The position numbers and the translations under genes were made by a program. From Pseudonocardiaceae bacterium YIM PH 21723 (lineage in GTDB: Bacteria; Actinomycetota; Actinomycetes; Mycobacteriales; Pseudonocardiaceae), in contig QZFT01000021.1 of assembly GCA_003600225.1 (NCBI GenBank), forward strand, positions 62,001 to 126,000: 64,000 nt of DNA, in the 5' to 3' direction. Positions 18,224-25,416 of this stretch are shown here, one piece after another. Under the pieces are notes generated by a model. That model saw only the letters and a list, made by a program, of their open reading frames with translations. It did no database searches and had not been told where the DNA came from. Positions within the stretch are counted from its first letter, which is position 1; every line of letters begins with the position of its first letter.

Positions 18224-18253
18224 GTCGGTCTCTGTCTACCCCCATAGACCGAC
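18224..18253. promoter_or_regulatory. Nested palindrome upstream of the MFS gene
   Basis: GTCGGTCT (18224-18231) and AGACCGAC (18246-18253) form a perfect 8-bp inverted repeat. Nested inside is GTCTA-N6-TAGAC (18234-18249). This has the size and symmetry of a TetR/MarR-type operator. No TetR or MarR gene is adjacent, so the regulator is unknown. Confidence 0.45.
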
Positions 18254-18311
18254 ATAACTGTCAAAACTCATCGGGCCAGACCAGCATTCCGGATCTGAGC
18301 CACGATTTCAC

Positions 18312-18773
18312 TCAAATTTGAGCACTGTTCGTCTGCGGTCGCGCCTCGAAGCCCGTTTTCGTGTCCGTTCTGAAGCCGCAGGCCCTATAGAACGCGTGTG
18401 CGGACCGGTTGTCCGAGCCCGACTGCAGGAGCGCCTTGTAGCAACCCGCCGCCCAGGCCGCTTCCAGGGTCTTTGCCATGGTCAGCCTGCCCAGGCCGGT
18501 TCTGCGCAGGCTCCCGTCGGTGACCACGTTCTCGATGATCGCGTAGGGCCGGGCCGACCGGCTGAGGTTCGGAATCACGTTCAGATACGTTGTGGCCACC
18601 ACCACACCATCGTGTTCCAGTACGTACAGGTGCAGGCCGGGAGACTCCAGGATCTGGGTGAAAACGGTCGTGAACGAGTCGCCGAGTGGGACCGGATCGC
18701 CCTGGTTCAGCTGTCGGTAGAGGCGGGCGATCGCCTCCTGGTCGCCGGGCCCGGCCTCGCGGAACGTGGTCAT
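18312..18773 (-). CDS. GNAT-family N-acetyltransferase
   Basis: A 153-aa GNAT acetyltransferase. Beta4 and the acetyl-CoA pyrophosphate loop are visible in AIIENVVTDGSLRRTGLGRLTM (here split as IENVVTDGSLRRTGLGR), followed by AHAFYRACGF near the C-terminus. The substrate is unknown. ATG 18773 follows AAAGGG. The upstream side is occupied by inverted-arm element B, which separates it from a divergent secreted protease. Confidence 0.82.
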   Translation of the reverse strand: MTTFREAGPGDQEAIARLYRQLNQGDPVPLGDSFTTVFTQILESPGLHLYVLEHDGVVVATTYLNVIPNLSRSARPYAIIENVVTDGSLRRTGLGRLTMAKTLEAAWAAGCYKALLQSGSDNRSAHAFYRACGFRTDTKTGFEARPQTNSAQI

Positions 18774-18948
18774 GGGGGTTCCCTTTCTGTCGCGTCCGGT
18801 GGTTGTCGAAGGATGGCTTTGGAGGGGGAGACGGGGTGGGGGTGTCTTTCCTGCCTGCGTGTTGGGTGGGGGCACGCCGGTCTGGTGGGGATGGGCCGCT
18901 GCGCGGGGCTGATGTGTGCTCGGTGTGAGCTGCGGGGAGGCGTTGTGC

Positions 18949-18995
18949 CTGAATGTGGCTTTCACCAGGTTAGACCGACTCAAAGCCACATTCAG
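18949..18995. other. 14-bp stem hairpin inside element B
   Basis: CTGAATGTGGCTTT pairs perfectly with AAAGCCACATTCAG across a 19-base loop. Similar stems ending in TTT/AAA with 17-19 base loops occur in element C and at 63537-63579. Confidence 0.7.
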
Positions 18996-19117
18996 CATGA
19001 TCAACCAGGGCGACACGGTGCAGAATGGGCACGACACGCCGTGGTTCCCAGGATGTGGTCGTCCCTTGTGGACGGACACAGTGGACAGTGACCGATGACC
19101 GGACTCCGGGCTGGCCG

Positions 19118-19189
19118 GGCAGGAAAGTCCGGCGTGCCCCCACCCGACACACAGGCAAGAAAGTCCGGCGTGCCCCCACCCGACACGCA
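19118..19189. repeat. Two tandem 36-bp repeats in the right arm of element B
   Basis: Unit 19118-19153 and unit 19154-19189 differ at only two positions. Each contains AAAGTCCGGCGTGCCCCCAC. A third, degenerate unit begins at 19190. There are no spacers between units. Confidence 0.8.
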
Positions 19190-19300
19190 GGCAGGACAGT
19201 CCCCGCCCCCTACCCATCTCCCCCTCCAAAGCCATCCTTCGCCAACCGCCAGAAGCACCACGGAGGCAACCGCTTACCGGAGCCGGGCGTCTGTAGGGGC

Positions 19301-20197
19301 ATGTCGCCTCTGATGCCCCGGATCGGTGCCGTACTCACCACGATCGTCTGCGCCACCGCGCTGGGCGCCGCCCCCGCCTCGGCGCAGGACACGGTGATCA
19401 CGATCAAGGACGCCGACCGCGCGGCGGCGGTGGCCTACTGGACGCCGGAGCGCATGCAGCGGGTCGGCTCGGAGCCCATCGTCCCCGGCGAGACCGTCGC
19501 CCAGAAGTGGCCGGGCAGTCCGCCTCCGGGCGTCGGCCGGTACTTCTTCACCGAGGTGCCCGGCGGCGACAACTGGTGCACGGCGACCACGGTGCCCAGC
19601 GGCAACAGGGACGTCGCGGTGACCGCCGGACACTGCGCCACCCCCGGCCTCGACCGGCACGACAACCCGATCACCGTGACCAACGTGGTCTTCGTGCCCG
19701 GCTACGACAACGGGCAGCGGCCGCACGGCGTGTTCCCGGCACGCGCGTTGGTCGTGCCCGCCGGTTACCGGGGCCCGGCGAGCACGGCCGATGACGTGGC
19801 GATGATCGTGCTCGACCCGGTCGACGGCAGGCACCTGGCCGACGTGGCCGGAACGCAGCGGATCACCTTCGCCCAGCCGCACACCGCCGGCCCCTCGACG
19901 ATCCTCGGCTACCCCGGTTCCACACTGGGGCGCGGGGAATCGCTGTTCGGCTGCCGGCTGGACGCGTCCATCGACACCAACTCCGTCGACAGCACCTGGA
20001 CCTCCCCCTGTGACATGGCGGGCGGCTCCAGCGGCGGTCCCTGGCTGACCGGCTTCGACCCCGCCACCGGGACGGGCACCGTCTTCTCGGTCACCAGCCG
20101 GGGCACGGTGAACGCGGACCTGGTCACCACCAGGCTGACCGGACCGCTGCTGGAAGGCGACGCGCAGGCCGTCTACCGGCAGGCCCAGCAGCTGTAG
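19301..20197 (+). CDS. Secreted trypsin-like serine protease
   Basis: A 298-aa extracellular protease. The signal peptide covers about residues 1-29, ending APASAQ. The catalytic triad is His111 (TAGHC), Asp165 (ADDVAMIVLD) and Ser244 (GGSSGGPW). Several cysteines in the mature part could form disulfides. The fold resembles the glutamyl-endopeptidase/V8-like branch of clan PA. ATG 19301 is preceded by AGGGG; ATG 19313 is an alternative that still gives a signal peptide. Element B lies directly upstream. Confidence 0.86.
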   Translation: MSPLMPRIGAVLTTIVCATALGAAPASAQDTVITIKDADRAAAVAYWTPERMQRVGSEPIVPGETVAQKWPGSPPPGVGRYFFTEVPGGDNWCTATTVPSGNRDVAVTAGHCATPGLDRHDNPITVTNVVFVPGYDNGQRPHGVFPARALVVPAGYRGPASTADDVAMIVLDPVDGRHLADVAGTQRITFAQPHTAGPSTILGYPGSTLGRGESLFGCRLDASIDTNSVDSTWTSPCDMAGGSSGGPWLTGFDPATGTGTVFSVTSRGTVNADLVTTRLTGPLLEGDAQAVYRQAQQL

Positions 20198-20198
20198 A

Positions 20199-20615
20199 TC
20201 AACGGCGCACCAGTTCGATGACCGGGATGACCCGGTCGGTGTTGCCCTCGTACTCGCGGAACTGCGGCTGCGCGAGCATCTGCCGGTCGTAGATGTCGTC
20301 CCGCTCCGCCCCGGACAACACCCGGACGGACACCGGGAACGTCTCCGTGCCGTACTCGACGGTGGTGTCCGGGTTGGCCACCAGGTTGTGGAACCAGGCC
20401 GGGTGCTCGGGGCTGCCGCCCTTGCTGGCGAAGATGAAGATCCGGTCGCCGTCCAGGTAGGGCACCAGCGGGGTCACCCGCTCGATGCCCGACCTGGCGC
20501 CGACGTGGTGCACCAGCACCAGGGGCATGCCCTCGGTGACACCGCCCGCCACTCCCCCGTTGGCCCGGAACTCGGCGATGACCCGTCGGTTCATCTCATG
20601 GTGATCCATCGTCAT
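20199..20615 (-). CDS. DDN-type F420-dependent nitroreductase-family protein
   Basis: A 138-aa split-beta-barrel protein of the deazaflavin-dependent nitroreductase (DDN) family. Diagnostic segments are LVLVHHVGARSGIERVTPL, FIFASKGGSPEHPAWFHNLVANP and VEYGTETFPV. Such proteins bind F420H2 and reduce quinones or nitroaromatics. Neighbours do not suggest a pathway. It is transcribed away from an AraC regulator 86 bp away, which may control it. Confidence 0.87.
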   Translation of the reverse strand: MTMDHHEMNRRVIAEFRANGGVAGGVTEGMPLVLVHHVGARSGIERVTPLVPYLDGDRIFIFASKGGSPEHPAWFHNLVANPDTTVEYGTETFPVSVRVLSGAERDDIYDRQMLAQPQFREYEGNTDRVIPVIELVRR

Positions 20616-20701
20616 GGTTCGACGATATGACCCACCAGCTGACGCGATCGATGACTGAATGGGCCAGGAACATATCCGTTTGCGTCAGTAGGCTGGGCGG
20701 C

Positions 20702-21613
20702 ATGGACCTTCTCGCGGATGTGCTCGCGGTCGGCGGCGTGCGGGGCACCGTCGGCGCCCGCATCGAGGCCGCCGGTACCTGGGGCGTCGAGTGGCACATG
20801 CTGAGCAGCGCGGCCTTCTACGCCGTCACCTCGGGTACCGCCTGGCTCGGCCTGACCGACCGGGAACCGCTGCAGCTGCTGCCCGGTGATGTGGTGCTGC
20901 TGCCGAGCGGCACCCCGCACGGGCTGAGCAGCGCGCCGGGAGTGCTGCACAGCCCGTGCACCGGAGGCGGCCTGAGCAGCGGTGAGGTGTTGCGGCTCGG
21001 CACCGGTGAGGTGCGGACGCGCATCCTGGGCGCGAGCTACGACTACGACCGCACGGTGTCCACCCAGGTACTGGCGTCGCTGCCGCCGGTGCTGCACATC
21101 CCCGCCGCGGGCGGTGGCACGTGCCTGGACGACTCCGTCCGGCTGCTCTCCCGGGAACTCGCCCACCCACAGATCGCGACCGGATTCGTGCTCAACCGGA
21201 TGGTCGACGTGCTCCTCGTACAACTGCTGCGGGTATGGCTGGCGAAACGGCCGGCGGAGGCCCGCGGCTCCTGGCTCGGCGTGCTGGCCGACCCCCTGGT
21301 GAGCGCCGCGCTCGCCCTGCTGCACCGGGAACCGGCGCGGGCGTGGACCACCGACGCGCTCGCCGCGGAACTGGCTGTCTCCCGCAGCACCCTGACCCGG
21401 CGGTTCCGCGCGGTGACCGGCGTCGCGCCCGCCGACTACCTGACCCGCTGGCGGATGGACCTGGCGGCGATCCGGTTGCGGGACACCGGCGACACCCTCG
21501 ACGCGATCGCGCACTCCGTCGGCTACACCTCGGTCTACGCGTTCAGCCGGGCCTTCCGCCGGGAACGCGGGCAGGCACCGGGCCGGTTCCGGGGCCTGGT
21601 GCGGGCACACTGA
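20702..21613 (+). CDS. AraC-family regulator with N-terminal cupin
   Basis: A 303-aa regulator. The N-terminal cupin sensor (about residues 1-170) has LLPGDVVLLPSGTPHGLS. The C-terminal double helix-turn-helix (about 195-295) has LAAELAVSRSTLTRRFRAVTG and IAHSVGYTSVYAFSRAFRRE. ATG 20702 fits the family start MDLLADVLAVGGVRGTV; in-frame codons upstream lack a ribosome site. A GNAT gene is coupled downstream (TGATG), and the DDN gene is divergent. Confidence 0.87.
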   Translation: MDLLADVLAVGGVRGTVGARIEAAGTWGVEWHMLSSAAFYAVTSGTAWLGLTDREPLQLLPGDVVLLPSGTPHGLSSAPGVLHSPCTGGGLSSGEVLRLGTGEVRTRILGASYDYDRTVSTQVLASLPPVLHIPAAGGGTCLDDSVRLLSRELAHPQIATGFVLNRMVDVLLVQLLRVWLAKRPAEARGSWLGVLADPLVSAALALLHREPARAWTTDALAAELAVSRSTLTRRFRAVTGVAPADYLTRWRMDLAAIRLRDTGDTLDAIAHSVGYTSVYAFSRAFRRERGQAPGRFRGLVRAH

Positions 21614-22179
21614 TGACCATGACCCGCACACTCGTCACCGGCTCGCTGTCGAGCTCGGCGCAGCCCGTGCTCCGGACGACCGGCGGCCTGCTGCTGCGGC
21701 CCTGGGAGCACACCGACGTACCCGTGTTCCTGGCCGCCTATCGGGACGCCGACATCCGGCGCTGGCACACGCGCCGGCCGTGCACCGAGGGCCAGGTCCG
21801 GGACTGGTTCGACGCGTATCGGCAGGACTGGCGGGACGAGCGGGGTGCCCACTGGGCGGTGACCGGCGACGACGGAGTACTCGGCCGGATCGCACTGCGC
21901 GGGCTGAACTTCGACGACGGTACCGCCGATGTCGCCTACTGGGTGCTGCCGGCCGCGCGCCGGCGAGGCGTCGCCTCCCAGGCCGTCACGGCGCTGACCG
22001 GCTGGGCCCTGGACGAGGTCGGCTTCTGCCGCCTGGAACTGGATCACTCGACGCGGAACGAGGCCTCGTGCCGGGTCGCCACCAGGTGCGGTTACCTGCT
22101 GGAGGGCACCAAGCGAAGCTCGGCGCTGCACGACGACGGCCGGCACGACATGCACCTACACGCCCGAATCCAGGAGTAG
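21613..22179 (+). CDS. GNAT-family acetyltransferase (RimJ/RimL-like)
   Basis: A 188-aa acetyltransferase of the ribosomal-protein-type GNAT branch: LLLRPWEHTDVPVFLAAYRD at the N-terminus, VAYWVLPAARRRGVASQAV as the CoA loop and LDHSTRNEASCRVATRCGY near the C-terminus. The start is in a TGATG overlap with the AraC stop; ATG 21619 is possible. The 3' end overlaps the convergent beta-lactamase-fold gene by 24 bases. The substrate is unknown. Confidence 0.85.
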   Translation: MTMTRTLVTGSLSSSAQPVLRTTGGLLLRPWEHTDVPVFLAAYRDADIRRWHTRRPCTEGQVRDWFDAYRQDWRDERGAHWAVTGDDGVLGRIALRGLNFDDGTADVAYWVLPAARRRGVASQAVTALTGWALDEVGFCRLELDHSTRNEASCRVATRCGYLLEGTKRSSALHDDGRHDMHLHARIQE

Positions 22180-22914
22180 CCGGTCGGCCAGGCCCGCCGC
22201 GGTGAAGGCCTCGACGAACTCGGCCAACCCCTCGGTGAAGTGGCCCCAGCTGTCCAGGTGCGCGGGTACGACGCGGCGCGCGCCGAGGATGGCCGCGGCC
22301 TCGGCGGCGAGCCGGCCGTCCAGGGTGAGCAGAGCGCCGTCGAGCGCACCGGGGCGGGCGGCACCGGCGAACAGGACGGCGGTGTCCAGGGGGCCGAAGC
22401 GCTCGGCGATCTCGCGGACCGGGCCGAGGGCGGCGTTGTCCCCGCTGACGTAGACCGAGGGCAGATCGGCGCCGGTCAGCACGAAGCCGATGACGTCACC
22501 GGTGACCGGTTCGCACCCTTCCGGGCCGTGCTGAGCGGGCACCGCCGTCACGGCGAGCACGCCGCCGTCCGGGCGCGGCACCTCGTGGGTCTGCCACGGG
22601 AGCAGGCCGATCGTGCCACCGCCGAGGCGTCCCGCCCCGCTGGCGGTGGTGAGCACGGTCGGCACCGTGGCCAGGAACGCGCGTCCGCTGCGATCGAGGT
22701 TGTCCGGGTGCTCGTCGTGCGAGACCAGCGCCACGTCCACCGGTCCCAGTTCGGCGGGGGTGATCGCCGGTGGCGCGGTCTTGACCAGCCGCACGGTGGG
22801 CCTGCCGTACTCACCGGGGCCGTCGAAGGTGGGGTCGGTGAGCAGGCGCAGGCCACCGATCTCGATCAGGACGGTGGGGCCGCCGACGAGCCGGAACCGG
22901 GCTGCACTGGACAT
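22156..22914 (-). CDS. Metallo-beta-lactamase-fold hydrolase (UlaG-like)
   Basis: A 252-aa protein with the metal-binding motif SHDEHPDNLD around residue 66, in the position of the HxHxDH signature, and later SGDNA and PAHLDSWGH segments. This pattern fits the UlaG/YtnP-like subgroup of the metallo-beta-lactamase superfamily. The substrate is unknown. It is divergent from a CGNR zinc-finger gene 76 bp away, which may regulate it. Confidence 0.83.
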   Translation of the reverse strand: MSSAARFRLVGGPTVLIEIGGLRLLTDPTFDGPGEYGRPTVRLVKTAPPAITPAELGPVDVALVSHDEHPDNLDRSGRAFLATVPTVLTTASGAGRLGGGTIGLLPWQTHEVPRPDGGVLAVTAVPAQHGPEGCEPVTGDVIGFVLTGADLPSVYVSGDNAALGPVREIAERFGPLDTAVLFAGAARPGALDGALLTLDGRLAAEAAAILGARRVVPAHLDSWGHFTEGLAEFVEAFTAAGLADRLLLDSGV

Positions 22915-22990
22915 GAGAACCTCACGTTGAATGGGATTGTTCGACGTGAGGGAAGCTAACAAGGCCTCACGGGAGGCGCAAGGGTTTACC

Positions 22991-23587
22991 ATGAGACCCA
23001 TGACGGCCCTTCCGCCCGCGCCGGGCGATGACCTGCATCCCGCGCTGGAACTGGCCAACACGCTGCAGACCACCCCGGCGGGCACCGCGGACCTGATCGC
23101 CAACCCGGAATCGGCGACAGCCTGGCTGTCCCAGCGCGAGCTCCTGACCGAGGGGATAAGCCTCGGGCGACCGTGCGCGACGCGGCTGCTCGACCTGCGC
23201 GACGCGGTCCGGGCACTCCTGGCGGGCGTCATCGGGCAACAGCAGCCGCCCGAGACCGCGCTCGCCGTGGTCAACGCCGCGCTGATCGCCGTGCCCACCG
23301 CCGACCTGCTGGCCTGGGACACCGGTCGCGGACTGCACCGCTCGGCCCGGCATCCCCTGGACCGGGCCACCGCGCACCTGCTCGCGGTGATCGCGGTGGA
23401 CGCCGTCGACCTGCTCACCGGCCCGGACGCGGCGAAGCTGGCGGCCTGCGGCGCCCCGCGCTGCTCGCGGTTCCTGCTCCGCACCCATGCCGCCCGGCAG
23501 TGGTGCTCCGTCCGGTGTGGCGACCGCGTCCGGGCCGCGCGCGCCTATGCCCGCCGGGGAATGAGCACGGGTGCACGTACGCTGTAA
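22991..23587 (+). CDS. CGNR zinc-finger/ABATE-domain protein
   Basis: A 198-aa protein with an N-terminal ABATE-type domain and a C-terminal zinc finger CGAPRCSRFLL...CSVRCGDRVRAARAYARR, where the signature CGNR reads CGDR. Such proteins are putative regulators of stress or detoxification genes. I chose ATG 22991 (second ATG at 23000 also possible) because the preceding frame is unlike the family. Divergent from the metallo-beta-lactamase-fold gene. Confidence 0.82.
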   Translation: MRPMTALPPAPGDDLHPALELANTLQTTPAGTADLIANPESATAWLSQRELLTEGISLGRPCATRLLDLRDAVRALLAGVIGQQQPPETALAVVNAALIAVPTADLLAWDTGRGLHRSARHPLDRATAHLLAVIAVDAVDLLTGPDAAKLAACGAPRCSRFLLRTHAARQWCSVRCGDRVRAARAYARRGMSTGARTL

Positions 23588-23605
23588 GCAGGAACCGAGG
23601 GAGAC

Positions 23606-23872
23606 ATGGTGACGGAGACAATCGAGTATTACTGGCGCCCCGGCTGCCCCTTCTGCGCGATGCTGAGCGGCCCGCTACGCGCCAGTGGCCTGCCCATCAC
23701 CGAGATCAACATCTGGGAGGACTCCGAGGCCGCGGCCCGGGTCCGCGCGGTGGCCAACGGCAACGAGGTCGTCCCCACGGTGATCATCGGCGACCAGGCC
23801 CTGGTCAACCCGAGTATCGACGAGATCCTCAAGACCGTCGAAGAGCACGCCCCGCACCTGCTGAACTCCTAG
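23606..23872 (+). CDS. Mycoredoxin-like glutaredoxin
   Basis: An 88-aa thioredoxin-fold protein with redox motif CPFC (residues 14-17, in YYWRPGCPFC), cis-Pro segment EVVPTVIIG and a family-typical GNEVVPT. Mycoredoxins reduce mycothiol mixed disulfides in the cytoplasm of actinomycetes. GAGGGAGAC precedes ATG 23606. It follows the CGNR gene by 18 bp, so they may be co-transcribed. Confidence 0.88.
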   Translation: MVTETIEYYWRPGCPFCAMLSGPLRASGLPITEINIWEDSEAAARVRAVANGNEVVPTVIIGDQALVNPSIDEILKTVEEHAPHLLNS

Positions 23873-24610
23873 CTACTTGGCCTTACCGGGGGGCGCGGTG
23901 CAGAACACCCGCGGGCTCCCCCAGGCGTTGTTGGCGTCGTTACCGGCCCTGGTGTCGAACAGGGTCAGCCGGCTGACGCCGGTGATGTCGAGCTCGATGT
24001 GCTTCGGAGCATCGCTCATCCCGGCCTCCGCGGAGCCGATCTCGATGTCCTCGGCCTTGACCACGAACCGGCCGATACCGGCGCTGCTGGACGAACTGGC
24101 GTCTTTACCCACCCAGACGGACAGCTGTGTGCAGTGACCGCCGACCAGCCAGGTACGCCGGTTGCTGGGATTACTGGCGGAGGACGGGTAATAGGCCTTG
24201 ATGCTGCTGGGGTAGGGGGTCGATCCCGTACCGATGCTGATCGAGTTGACCGAGGAGTGACCGTTGCCGAACGCCACCGGGTCATAGGCGATCAGGTCGA
24301 ACCAGCCGGTGGCGCTTCGCCCGGCGGGCACCGTCGGCGTACTCAGGGAACCACTCCGGGATGTCGTGCGCGGCGGCGAGTCATTTCCCGTCAGCTCGGC
24401 CGTGGGAGTGACCGGACTCGTCGACGTCGTCGGAAGGCTGGACTCCGCCACCCCGGTACCGCCGGCCGCCGTGGACGACTCCGGCTTGTCCACACCGGCC
24501 ACCCGCTCGGCGAAGCCGATCGCACCGTCCACATCGGCGATGAACCCCAGCACGGTCACCAGCAGCGTCCCGGCGAGGAGATACCACTTCTTGTTCCCGG
24601 TAGTCGACAT
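23873..24610 (-). CDS. Membrane-anchored protein with NPCBM-like C-terminal domain
   Basis: A 245-aa protein. A single N-terminal membrane segment (about residues 9-25) is followed by a Ser/Thr/Pro-rich linker (about 40-105) and a beta-rich C-terminal domain containing TGWFDLIAYDP, HIELDITGVSRLTLFDTRAG and NNAWGSPRVFC. The pattern resembles NPCBM/NEW2 carbohydrate-binding-like domains seen after linkers in actinomycete surface proteins. Function is unknown; exposure outside the membrane is inferred. It ends immediately next to the convergent mycoredoxin stop. Confidence 0.65.
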   Translation of the reverse strand: MSTTGNKKWYLLAGTLLVTVLGFIADVDGAIGFAERVAGVDKPESSTAAGGTGVAESSLPTTSTSPVTPTAELTGNDSPPRTTSRSGSLSTPTVPAGRSATGWFDLIAYDPVAFGNGHSSVNSISIGTGSTPYPSSIKAYYPSSASNPSNRRTWLVGGHCTQLSVWVGKDASSSSSAGIGRFVVKAEDIEIGSAEAGMSDAPKHIELDITGVSRLTLFDTRAGNDANNAWGSPRVFCTAPPGKAK

Positions 24611-24689
24611 TCACCAGAGTGTTCACTCCCATGGCCGGGATGGAGGTCTTCCTTACTGGGCCGTGCGGGATACGTGTCCATTTCGACGC

Positions 24690-24702
24690 AGGAGTGTCGA
24701 CA
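24690..24702. repeat. 13-bp direct repeat, left copy
   Basis: AGGAGTGTCGACA occurs here and again at 25333-25345. The two copies closely flank the YdbC-like gene on either side. Confidence 0.6.
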
Positions 24703-24705
24703 GGG

Positions 24706-25314
24706 TCATGAGACGGTCCACGCCGGATCGAGCAGGATCAGGTCGCCTTCGACACGGGCGAGATCATCGGCCGCCTGCGCCCGGCGACGCAGATCGGGGA
24801 GACCACCGGTGCGGTAGCTGTCGTGCTCGGCCGCTGATTCCCACAGCGAGAGCACCAGATACTCGGCCCGGCCGCGCCCGGCGAACAGGCCGCCGAGCAT
24901 GCCGGGCCAGGCCCTCATGCCCGGGTTCCAGACGTCGGCCTGTGCCCGGATGAAGTGGTCCTGGCGACCGTCCCGCACCCGGCAGTGGGCCAGTCGCAGC
25001 ACCGAACCGGCCGGGCAGGCACGGGGCAGACCCGACCCGATGTCCAGGTGGTGTTCCCAGCGGCTCACGTCGATGGCGCCATACGTGCCCACCTGACCGG
25101 CCGCGAGGCCGTCGTGCACGCCGGCCATGAACTCCCGGTGATCCCGTTCGGTACTCCACCACGCGAACACGTGCGCGAGGTCGGGCTCATCGCGGCTCCA
25201 GCCGCCGCACTGACCGTGAAAACCCGCGTGGCCGGACAGTCCACCCCAGGCCCGTTGCCCCCGGTCGAAGGCCGCTCTGTCCAGGACCCGGCAGCTGATC
25301 CATTTGACCATCAT
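24706..25314 (-). CDS. YdbC-like (DUF4937) protein
   Basis: A 202-aa protein with two related dimeric alpha-beta barrel-like halves: MVKWISCRV...GWSRDEPDLAHVFAWWS and QADVWNPGMRAW...AEYLVLSLWES. This matches the YdbC/DUF4937 family, which is uncharacterised. The start could be ATG 25314 or 25311. The gene is flanked on both sides by the same 13-mer (24690 and 25333) and is divergent from a flavin monooxygenase. Confidence 0.75.
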   Translation of the reverse strand: MMVKWISCRVLDRAAFDRGQRAWGGLSGHAGFHGQCGGWSRDEPDLAHVFAWWSTERDHREFMAGVHDGLAAGQVGTYGAIDVSRWEHHLDIGSGLPRACPAGSVLRLAHCRVRDGRQDHFIRAQADVWNPGMRAWPGMLGGLFAGRGRAEYLVLSLWESAAEHDSYRTGGLPDLRRRAQAADDLARVEGDLILLDPAWTVS

Positions 25315-25332
25315 CGAACGACCATAGTTCAG

Positions 25333-25345
25333 AGGAGTGTCGACA
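25333..25345. repeat. 13-bp direct repeat, right copy
   Basis: Second copy of AGGAGTGTCGACA. It overlaps a 10-bp palindrome GTGTCGACAC (25337-25346) in the divergent gap, so it may instead be an operator. Confidence 0.6.
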
Positions 25346-25416
25346 CATACCGATGACTTTCGTGTGGAACGGTGGTCGACACGGACACATCGGCGGCGAT
25401 GAACGAGGAGGCAAGG

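Larger units (their letters stand above)
18794..19262. repeat. Intergenic inverted-arm element, copy B
   Basis: This fills the 527-bp gap between the GNAT and protease starts. The left arm (about 18794-18895) contains TTGTCGAAGGATGGCTTTGG and TGTCTTTCCTGCCTGCG. The right arm (about 19105-19262) is its reverse complement and is lengthened by two extra 36-bp units. The core segment 18999-19095 matches the core of copy A in the opposite orientation relative to the arms. No gene is supported in the gap. Confidence 0.78.

Noticed and set aside
18311-18322. Perfect palindrome CTCAAATTTGAG
   Set aside because: It overlaps the last codons and stop of the GNAT gene, has no loop for a terminator, and is too far from the MFS start to call an operator.
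19118-19200. Tandem 36-bp repeats resembling a CRISPR fragment
   Set aside because: The units abut with no spacers, belong to the arm of a larger inverted element, and no cas gene is nearby.
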